DNA of 64,000 nucleotides from Actinoplanes sp. TBRC 11911 (GTDB lineage: Bacteria; Actinomycetota; Actinomycetes; Mycobacteriales; Micromonosporaceae). Location of the stretch: the NCBI RefSeq assembly GCF_012933445.1, contig NZ_JABBNC010000010.1, positions 181,686 to 245,685 of the forward strand. Direction: 5' to 3'. Under the pieces are notes generated by a model. That model was not told the DNA's origin. It ran no database searches and was given only the letters and a program-made list of their open reading frames with translations. The position numbers and the translations under genes are program-made. Of the stretch, positions 58,024 through 64,000 are shown in pieces; within the stretch, counting starts at the first letter, position 1, and each line of letters opens with the position of its first letter.

Positions 58024-59412
58024 CTACAACCACGTCGGCCACCGTGCGCGGAGGGTGCCCGCCGTCCCACACCTCCGGTTGGGGCCGGTCGCTCGTTCCA
58101 CCAACCTGACGCCGGAACGGCCATCCGGAACCGCAAGGTCACCCGTGTCGAACCATTCGCCGACCGGGGTTGTCGTCGTCGTATCCAGCGTGGCGAGGCA
58201 CACCGCAGCGCCGCGAAGCAGGAGCCGCCCCGGTGCCGCCTCGCTGATCGGCTCCTCCGAACGCAGCTCGAACTCGGTGCCCCGAGCCGGACGGCCGACG
58301 CTGTTCAGGCTCCAGTCGGCCGGATCGTCGGGCCGCGTGTGGATGCCACCCGCTTCAGTCGTCGAAAACAAGGCAAGCAGCGGTACGCCCAGGTGGACTG
58401 CCGTGGCCGTGACAAGTTGCGGGGTGACGGCAGCGCCGAACGACACCACGACCCGCAGCGTAGAAACATCGCCCCCTCGATTGCGCAGGGCGCCGAACAA
58501 CGCGGTCAAGTACATCGGTACCCCGACCACGTGGGTGACGCCCTCGGCGGTCACGGCCGCGGCCCCCGCCGCGGGAGTCCACCCTTCGACGAGCACGTTG
58601 CAGGCGCCCGCCAGGAGCGGATACCCGATGGTGACCGAGAACCCGGCTTTGTGCATGGCCGTGTGCGGGGTGTGGATGCGATCGCCGGGTCCGAGTCCGA
58701 GCGTGCGCACAATCTCGGCGTTATCCCCGTAAATCGTATTGAGCGAGTGGACGGCTCCTCTGTCGTTGCCGGTAGTGAACGCGACGATCGCGGCACGGTC
58801 CGGGTCGACAACTCGCCCGGCCAGTGTCGCCGCATGCCGGCGCCGCCAGTCCTCGCGCTCGAAATAGTGGGCGAAGTTGATCTCCGGTGGCCGCGTCGGT
58901 GAGCCCACCACGATGCGATGCCGCAGCATCGGCAACCTCGTCGCCGACTCGGCGATGCGGGCGGGGTAATCGGTGCCGTCCCAGGTGCCGGGCCCGATAT
59001 ACATCGACGCGCCCACCCGGCGCAGGATGCGCTCGGTGTCCCGGGCTCCGAGCGTCACGCTGATCGGCGTCACCACGGCGCCGGCGCGGATCGCCGCCAG
59101 CACCAACGCGCCGGCCTGCCACCATTCCGGCAGCTGCACGGCAACGACCGAGCCGAATCGGGCACCCAGTTCGACGAAGGCAGCGGCGAACCGATCCACC
59201 CGGTCGGCATACTCGCGGTAGGACAACTGCACCCTTCGTCCATCCGAGCAATACGCTACGACCGCCGTCGCATTCGGTGTCCGGTCCCGCCAGTCCCACA
59301 GGTCGGTGAGGATGCTGCCCGAACGCCAGGCACCCGTCTCTCGATGACGAGCGATGTCGGCATCACGGGCACGAACCTTCGTAAATCGATATCGCCTCGT
59401 CGCATCGAGCAC
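58024..59412 (-). CDS. Degenerate AMP-ligase (acyl-CoA synthetase-like), truncated
   Basis: The protein of about 462 residues resembles an AMP-forming acyl-CoA synthetase, with 'VAVQLPEWWQAGALVLAAIR', an A5-like 'FSTTEAGGIHT' and A7 'WFDTGDLAV'. The P-loop (usual TSGTTGxPKG) is reduced to 'FTTGNDRGAVHS', missing three residues and the Lys. The C-terminal lid domain (about 100 residues) is absent; the frame stops soon after A7. It is therefore probably inactive. GTG 59412 is a likely start; a longer frame to 59562 is unsupported. Confidence 0.6.
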   Translation of the reverse strand: MLDATRRYRFTKVRARDADIARHRETGAWRSGSILTDLWDWRDRTPNATAVVAYCSDGRRVQLSYREYADRVDRFAAAFVELGARFGSVVAVQLPEWWQAGALVLAAIRAGAVVTPISVTLGARDTERILRRVGASMYIGPGTWDGTDYPARIAESATRLPMLRHRIVVGSPTRPPEINFAHYFEREDWRRRHAATLAGRVVDPDRAAIVAFTTGNDRGAVHSLNTIYGDNAEIVRTLGLGPGDRIHTPHTAMHKAGFSVTIGYPLLAGACNVLVEGWTPAAGAAAVTAEGVTHVVGVPMYLTALFGALRNRGGDVSTLRVVVSFGAAVTPQLVTATAVHLGVPLLALFSTTEAGGIHTRPDDPADWSLNSVGRPARGTEFELRSEEPISEAAPGRLLLRGAAVCLATLDTTTTTPVGEWFDTGDLAVPDGRSGVRLVERATGPNRRCGTAGTLRARWPTWL

Positions 59413-59668
59413 GCACCCCGTTGACCAATAAACCGTGCCAGGCTCCGGCCGCGCGGAAACTCTCTGCACGACATATCTCAATTCCTGCTGAAGATCCCAG
59501 AGCGCCGGGCAGGAGGAGTCTCCGCGCTCAGACGGCGAGCAGAATATGCGACCTTCGTGCAAGAAATGTCATCGCACCCGGGGCTTGGAACTGGTTGTGT
59601 TGCGGAGCGCCAAAGCGGTATTGCCATGTATTTCTGCCGCCATCGATGCCATGACGTGAGGATCGAAC

Positions 59669-60466
59669 ATGACGAATCAAACGCTCGACGGCTACGCCAC
59701 TACATTTGCGAATTCCATTGACAACCTTGTCGCGCGGGTAGCCCACCAAGACATGACCCGAGCGGTCCCCACCTGCCCAGGCTGGTCGCTCGAGGACCTC
59801 ATCGAACACGTGGGTCATCTGAACCGGTGGGCTGCCCAGATCATCATCCAGCCGGATCCAGCCCTGGTCGCTTGGGATGCCGTCCCGGACAGCGCACCGT
59901 CGGATTATTCGGCCGCCACCCTGTCGGATTGGCTTCCCGGATCGCAACAGGCGGTGGTCGACGCCGTGCAGCAGGTCGGCCCGGACACCGAGGTCATGAC
60001 CTTCATCGGGATCCGCCCGGCTCGTTGGTGGATGAGGCGGCTGCTGAACGATTCGCTCATGCACCAAGCCGACGCCGCGATCTCACTCGGCTCGCACTTC
60101 CACCTGACGCCTTCGCTCGCCGCCGACAACATAGCCGAGGCCCTGGAGTTGTTCGTGGCGCGGGCCGGCGCGACGTACCCCACGTTCGAGGGTCCGCTGC
60201 TGTTTCCTACCCCGCTCGACGAGGGAAAGTCGCTGCGCCTGGAACTGACGGATCTTGGTCTGGAGGGTCGGGCCTGGTCCCTCGTCCGTAACGGCGACGG
60301 CGTGGCGTTCAGCGGCGATCACGACTTCGGTGCCACGATCGTCCGCGGTCCCGCCCTCGACCTGATGCTCATGATCGGCCGCCGTGTCCCGGTCTCGCAG
60401 TCCCATGTCGAGATCACCGGCGACCCGGCCGTGCTCGATGCCTGGCTGGACCGTACGCCTTACTGA
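59669..60466 (+). CDS. Mycothiol-dependent maleylpyruvate isomerase-like (DinB) protein
   Basis: The 265-residue protein has the DinB/TIGR03083 signature: 'VPTCPGWSLEDLIEHVGHLN' with the first metal-binding His and 'DSLMHQADAAISLG' with the second. These actinobacterial enzymes use mycothiol in place of glutathione, in isomerisation or detoxification. GAGGA lies before the ATG at 59669. It is convergent with the LysR gene. Confidence 0.85.
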   Translation: MTNQTLDGYATTFANSIDNLVARVAHQDMTRAVPTCPGWSLEDLIEHVGHLNRWAAQIIIQPDPALVAWDAVPDSAPSDYSAATLSDWLPGSQQAVVDAVQQVGPDTEVMTFIGIRPARWWMRRLLNDSLMHQADAAISLGSHFHLTPSLAADNIAEALELFVARAGATYPTFEGPLLFPTPLDEGKSLRLELTDLGLEGRAWSLVRNGDGVAFSGDHDFGATIVRGPALDLMLMIGRRVPVSQSHVEITGDPAVLDAWLDRTPY

Positions 60467-60484
60467 CCAGACCACCGCCGGCAA

Positions 60485-61303
60485 CTACGCTGTCGACCGA
60501 TCGGGAACGTCAAGGTGGTGGGCGAGATGCGTCGCCGAGGCGGTGCCGACGAGTGCTGCGATCTCGCGATCAGTGGAATCCTCGGGCCACGCCAGAACCA
60601 TCGTGGTCGGCGGCAGATCGACGACCGGAACGCTGACGACATCGGCGCCGATCCGGTCGGCCGCGCTGGCTCCGACCACCACGATCAGCCGGTCCAGCGC
60701 CACGAGGTCGACGATGTGATCCAAGCTCACCGGCGGGCAGGACTCGGCATAGGTGGGCTGCCGGCGGAGTTGTGCCATGGTTACCTGGCTGGAGCCCGCG
60801 AGCGGATGGTTAGCGGGAATCAGAGCGACCGGCTCCTCCGCCATGACGGGCAGCGTGGCAAGGCCGTGCAGACTGTCGCTGTCACAAGCGATGGCAACGT
60901 CAGCCAGACCGGCGCGCACGGCGGCGAGCGGATCCCGTACGAAATGCATATCGACTTGGCCTTCATGAGCGGCGAGCAACCCACGTAACGCACCGGAACC
61001 GCCGCCCGGGGTGGCGGCCAGCCGAAGCAGACGACTATCGGCCGCCTGAGTGCGTTGCACCGCTCGCTCCAGCGCTCGCAACGTCGTTCTGGCCTCGGCC
61101 AGTAGCACCTCGCCCGCTGTGGTGAGAGTCACCCGCCGACTGGTCCGGTCGAACAGAATCACCCCGAGCCGGCGCTCCAGCCGGCCGATCGTGCGGGACA
61201 GGATCGGCTGTGCGATCAGGAGCCGCTCGGCAGCCCGCCCGAAATGCAACTCCTCGGCCAATACCACGAAGTATTTCAAGTCGCGGGTCTCCAGCTGATC
61301 CAT
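60485..61303 (-). CDS. LysR family transcriptional regulator
   Basis: The 272-residue protein starts with a LysR HTH ('LHFGRAAERLLIAQPILSRT' and 'IGRLERRLGVILFDRTSRRV') followed by a substrate-binding-like effector domain. The ATG at 61303 is the usual position relative to the HTH; a longer frame adds 21 unlikely residues. It is divergent from a truncated SnoaL-like gene at 61374, which was probably its original target. Confidence 0.91.
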   Translation of the reverse strand: MDQLETRDLKYFVVLAEELHFGRAAERLLIAQPILSRTIGRLERRLGVILFDRTSRRVTLTTAGEVLLAEARTTLRALERAVQRTQAADSRLLRLAATPGGGSGALRGLLAAHEGQVDMHFVRDPLAAVRAGLADVAIACDSDSLHGLATLPVMAEEPVALIPANHPLAGSSQVTMAQLRRQPTYAESCPPVSLDHIVDLVALDRLIVVVGASAADRIGADVVSVPVVDLPPTTMVLAWPEDSTDREIAALVGTASATHLAHHLDVPDRSTA

Positions 61304-61373
61304 GCCTCGAGCGTAACGATTGATAACGACAACGTCATGGCTGAGACTCCGCCCGGCGGCGACCATTGGCCGG

Positions 61374-61526
61374 GTGACAAGCGAGGAACGAGCCGTAGCC
61401 GAAGTGCTGGCACGTTACGTCCGGGCGGTTGATCGCCGGGATGAAGCAGGGGTGGCAGCCCTTTCCGCGAATGACGCGGTGGCCGAGGTCACATACCGGC
61501 CATTCCCGCGCCCTGATCACCCATGA
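61374..61526 (+). pseudogene. Truncated SnoaL-like (NTF2-fold) gene
   Basis: From GTG 61374 the frame gives 'VAEVLARYVRAVDRRDEAGV' and 'AALSANDAVAEVTYR', the typical first helices of SnoaL-like polyketide-cyclase-fold proteins, normally 120-150 residues. It ends after 50 codons in unrelated sequence, where the alpha/beta hydrolase region begins. The 3' two thirds are lost. It is divergent from the LysR gene. Confidence 0.65.
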
Positions 61527-61580
61527 ATGGAAGATCGTGCGCATGGAGATCCAATCGCGCGGTCGGGAAAGAAGAAAGAG

Positions 61581-61623
61581 AATGCCCACGATCATCAGCA
61601 ACGACGGTACCGAGATCTTCTAC
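61581..61623 (+). repeat. 43-bp direct repeat, copy 1 (within alpha/beta hydrolase start)
   Basis: The first 14 codons of the hydrolase, plus one upstream base, are repeated exactly at 63438-63480. Sequences diverge after the shared 'ATCTTCTAC'. Confidence 0.9.
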
Positions 61624-62304
61624 AAGGACTGGGGATCCGGACAGCCCGTCGTGTTCAGCCACGGCTGGCCGCTGTCGTCCGACGACTGGGACAACCAGAT
61701 GCTCTTCTTCGTCGAACACGGCTACCGCGTCATCGCGCACGACCGCCGCGGTCACGGCCGCTCCGCACCGGCCGCCGACGGGCACGACATGGACCACTAC
61801 GCCGACGACCTGGCCGCCGTCACCGCCCGCCTCGACCTGCACGACGCCATCCACGTCGGACACTCCACCGGCGGCGGCGAGGTCATCCGCTACCTCGGGC
61901 GGCACGGCGAATCCCGCGTCGCCAAGGCCGCCATCATGTCCGCCGTCCCCGCACCGATGGTGCTGACCGGCACCACCGTGGGCAGCCCATCCAAGAACGC
62001 ACCCTACGAGGCGTTGATCCGCAACTGGTGGCGCCAAAGCATGATGGGTGCCGCCAACGCCGCGTACCTGGGCATGGTGGCCTTCTCGCAAACCGATTTC
62101 TCCGAGGATCTCAAGAAGATCACCGTGCCGGTGATGATCATGCACGGCGACGACGACCAGGCCACGAGATGGCCGAACTCGGCGCCGCTGTCCGCCGAAT
62201 TGCTCCATCACGGCATCCTGAAGACCTATCCTGGCCACCGGCACGTGCCCACCACGCAGCATGCGACCATCAACGCCGATCTGCTGACGTTCTTCCGGTC
62301 ATGA
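61582..62304 (+). CDS. Alpha/beta hydrolase (non-heme chloroperoxidase-like) with shortened lid
   Basis: The 240-residue protein closely follows non-heme chloroperoxidase-type hydrolases: oxyanion 'VVFSHGWPLSSDDWD', nucleophile in 'VGHSTGGGEVIRY', acid in 'MIMHGDDDQ' and a His near 'GHRHVPTTQHATIN'. Family members are about 275 residues; here roughly 35-40 residues are missing after 'VPAPMVLTGTTVG', in the lid that shapes the active site. It is probably an esterase or perhydrolase with altered specificity, or a decaying gene. AGAAAGAG precedes the ATG. Confidence 0.85.
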   Translation: MPTIISNDGTEIFYKDWGSGQPVVFSHGWPLSSDDWDNQMLFFVEHGYRVIAHDRRGHGRSAPAADGHDMDHYADDLAAVTARLDLHDAIHVGHSTGGGEVIRYLGRHGESRVAKAAIMSAVPAPMVLTGTTVGSPSKNAPYEALIRNWWRQSMMGAANAAYLGMVAFSQTDFSEDLKKITVPVMIMHGDDDQATRWPNSAPLSAELLHHGILKTYPGHRHVPTTQHATINADLLTFFRS

Positions 62305-62385
62305 CTCGGCATAACACCAGAAAGAGCGTGGCTACGGTCACGCACTCTGCCGTGAATTACACCGCCGCGAAAGCGTTCGACGGTT

Positions 62386-63333
62386 GTGGGAACTAACTAT
62401 CTATCCGCCGACGAAATGGATCGGCTTGCCCGCGAATGCTTCATGCCGACTCTCGTCCGCGCGGGTCAGGACTGCCGCGTACAAGGCGCGGAACAAGGGT
62501 TGAGCGAGTCGGTGAAGTTGATGCGGCTGACGACGACGGGGGCACTTCGCATCGTCCGGACCGCGCGCCTCGCCGCCAAAGCCACCGGCAACGAAATGAT
62601 GGGGCTCGCTGTCGGAATAGCCGGGAACTTCCGGGTACGCCAAGACGGAAGACTCACTGCGATGACGGTCGGAGACGTCGCAATGCACCAGGCTCGCAAC
62701 GCGTGGGAAATGGTCACCGGAAGTAACGCTGAAATTCAGATGATCAAATTCTCGCGCGACTTGCTTCCACCGGGCGCACGGGACATCGGCGATGGCGTGC
62801 CGGGACTACGAGCCCATTCCCCGGCGACGAACCTGCTCGTCCGCTATCTCGATCAACTGGGCAGCTCCGCCTCGGACCTGACCGCGGTGCAGCAAGCCGA
62901 TGCCGGGCACGCGGCGATCGACCTGTTAGTCATGGCATTACGCGGTCCGGCGACCGCCGCGCCCGACGGCTCAGCTCCGGTGCTCCTGCCCGCGATGATG
63001 GCCTACGTGCGTGCGCACGTCCACGAACCGCTCGCTGTCGAGCGACTGGCCCGGCTGCACCATATCTCGGTGCGGCACCTTTACTCGCTATTCGAAAGCG
63101 TCGATATGACGCCCGGGGTGTACATTCGCACCCAGCGACTCCTGGCGGCTCGCAACATATTGGTGGACCCCCGGCACATCGGACTTTCGATCGGGCGTGT
63201 CGCGGCGATGACGGGATTCGCCAACGCCCGGACATTTCACCGTGCCTTCTACCAGGAATTCGGGACGACGCCGGATGGGTGGCGGCACGATGCCCTCAGA
63301 TTGCCCGGTAAAAAGCTGACGCCCGCCTCATAG
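62386..63333 (+). CDS. AraC family transcriptional regulator
   Basis: The 315-residue protein has an AraC-binding-like N-terminal domain ('AVGIAGNFRVRQDGRLTAMT') and a C-terminal HTH_18 domain ('LAVERLARLHHISVRHLYSL' and 'GRVAAMTGFANARTFHRAFY'). It is similar in layout to activators of degradative or detoxification genes. GTG 62386 is the first start with no strong ribosome site. It lies between the hydrolase and the siderophore synthetase gene and could control either. Confidence 0.9.
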   Translation: MGTNYLSADEMDRLARECFMPTLVRAGQDCRVQGAEQGLSESVKLMRLTTTGALRIVRTARLAAKATGNEMMGLAVGIAGNFRVRQDGRLTAMTVGDVAMHQARNAWEMVTGSNAEIQMIKFSRDLLPPGARDIGDGVPGLRAHSPATNLLVRYLDQLGSSASDLTAVQQADAGHAAIDLLVMALRGPATAAPDGSAPVLLPAMMAYVRAHVHEPLAVERLARLHHISVRHLYSLFESVDMTPGVYIRTQRLLAARNILVDPRHIGLSIGRVAAMTGFANARTFHRAFYQEFGTTPDGWRHDALRLPGKKLTPAS

Positions 63334-63437
63334 GCTCGCCGGCTCCAGTCATCCGATCAGCCTTGCTGCCGGGCCCGTCCTCAAGCGCCGCAGCCGCGGT
63401 TGCTCTCCTGCGAAAACACCATCGATAAGACGAGTGA

Positions 63438-63480
63438 AATGCCCACGATCATCAGCAACGACGGTACCGAGATCTTCTAC
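63438..63480 (+). repeat. 43-bp direct repeat, copy 2 (upstream of siderophore synthetase)
   Basis: This exact copy of 61581-61623 starts a 24-codon frame that begins like the hydrolase ('MPTIISNDGTEIFY') and ends at a TGA that overlaps the synthetase start (ATGA). It is a displaced 5' fragment. Confidence 0.9.
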
Positions 63481-63509
63481 CAGGACCTCGACGACCCTTC
63501 GACGACAGC

Positions 63510-64000
63510 ATGACGTCCGGTCTGTCCCTCGCCGGCCTGGCGGAGGCCACCCTGGCCGCGCGAGCCCCGCACCTGGTGCCCGGTTTCCTGGCGTCGCTGC
63601 CGGCCGCCGCCGAGGCGGTCGGGCGCAAGCTGCGCGGCGCGCTGACCCGCGAGGGTATCCGGGACATGGGCCCGGGCGTGCGGCACGGTTTCGGCCGGGT
63701 CGAATACCCGTCGTCGGGCGCCGGTGACCCGGTCGAGCTGCTCGGCGAGAGCGGCATCGACGCCCCCGGGTTCGCCGCCGAGCTGCACGACGCGATGACG
63801 AACATAGCGATCGCGATGGCCCGGCCGCTCGCCCCGGTCGGCGCCGGTCCGGACTGGCAAGCGATCGGCCTGGAACGGCTCGCGGTCGCCGGGCACAACC
63901 TGCACCCCTGCGGACGTACGAGATTGGGCTGGTCCACCGAAGACGTCCTGGCCTACGACCTCGAAACCGAGACGACAAAGCTCGGCTTCGTCGCCGTGCA
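63510..64000 (+). CDS. IucA/IucC family siderophore synthetase (3' end outside window)
   Basis: The frame from ATG 63510 runs off the window and gives at least 163 residues. 'LERLAVAGHNLHPCGRTRLG' followed by 'WSTEDVLAYDLE' is a clear IucA/IucC (NIS synthetase) motif: the G-H-x-x-H-P-C/x-x-R-x-R-x-G loop binds ATP. NIS synthetases join carboxylates to amines or alcohols to build siderophores, so an iron-acquisition cluster probably continues to the right. The start overlaps the stop of the hydrolase-derived fragment. Confidence 0.82.
   Translation, partial: MTSGLSLAGLAEATLAARAPHLVPGFLASLPAAAEAVGRKLRGALTREGIRDMGPGVRHGFGRVEYPSSGAGDPVELLGESGIDAPGFAAELHDAMTNIAIAMARPLAPVGAGPDWQAIGLERLAVAGHNLHPCGRTRLGWSTEDVLAYDLETETTKLGFVAV

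Overview
The window is 64 kb of very GC-rich DNA and looks like a chromosome segment of a filamentous actinomycete, most likely a Micromonosporaceae member such as Actinoplanes; the genus is an inference. The signs are frequent GTG starts, GTGA/ATGA stop-start overlaps, leaderless promoters, LAL-type LuxR regulators, F420-dependent oxidoreductase families, a mycothiol-type DinB protein, a MEDS-domain regulator and a DUF4331 protein. No rRNA, convincing tRNA, CRISPR array, phage module, transposase gene or PKS/NRPS gene was seen.

Layout. 1-4.2 kb: end of a DUF4331 gene, a RidA-like protein, a flavin oxidase and an orphan peptide-binding lipoprotein. 4.2-5.2 kb: a gene-free block of repeats. 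5.2-10.1 kb: two tandem LAL regulators and a GNAT enzyme. 10.1-17.1 kb: an exopolysaccharide locus (flippase, two GT2 glycosyltransferases, polysaccharide deacetylase, two membrane proteins) with overlapping genes. 17.1-21.7 kb: an accessory islet with small or broken genes and a nested repeat. 21.8-26.2 kb: a second flavin oxidase, a GIDE-like membrane protein, then a beta-helix protein and a GT4 glycosyltransferase that may belong to the same polysaccharide locus. 26.3-33.3 kb: scattered metabolic and regulatory genes (LLM oxidoreductase, XRE/SDR pair, PLP decarboxylase, DUF3500). 33.5-34.2 kb: a second nested repeat. 34.5-39.2 kb: a VOC protein and an etfB-etfA-etfD electron-transfer module. 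39.4-44.9 kb: PPOX protein, alcohol dehydrogenase, GNAT, beta-propeller, and a DHA2 exporter with its divergent TetR regulator. 45.0-51.2 kb: a minus-strand block with a protease, a coiled-coil membrane protein, a two-component system with an unusual double-module kinase, and a putative WXG-like protein. 51.4-57.9 kb: MEDS regulator, HxlR/DHFR/MBL locus with a clear operator, XRE/map pair, and an NhaA-DsbA fusion. 58.0-64.0 kb: a degenerate AMP-ligase, DinB protein, LysR, a truncated SnoaL-like gene, a shortened alpha/beta hydrolase, an AraC regulator, and the start of an IucA/IucC siderophore synthetase.

The most distinctive signal is a two-layer repeat system. An outer dispersed repeat (three copies with both stem arms plus one half copy) carries a 14-bp stem with a conserved 19-nt loop; the stem changes in a compensatory way between copies. 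Inside two of these copies sits a second, protein-less element of 406 or 462 bp with 18-bp terminal inverted repeats, 9-bp target duplications and an internal array of about 62-bp palindrome-rich units (three versus four copies). Removing the inserts restores gapless alignment of the outer repeats with each other and with the uninterrupted half copy. All functional calls are from reading translated sequence; no database search was possible.
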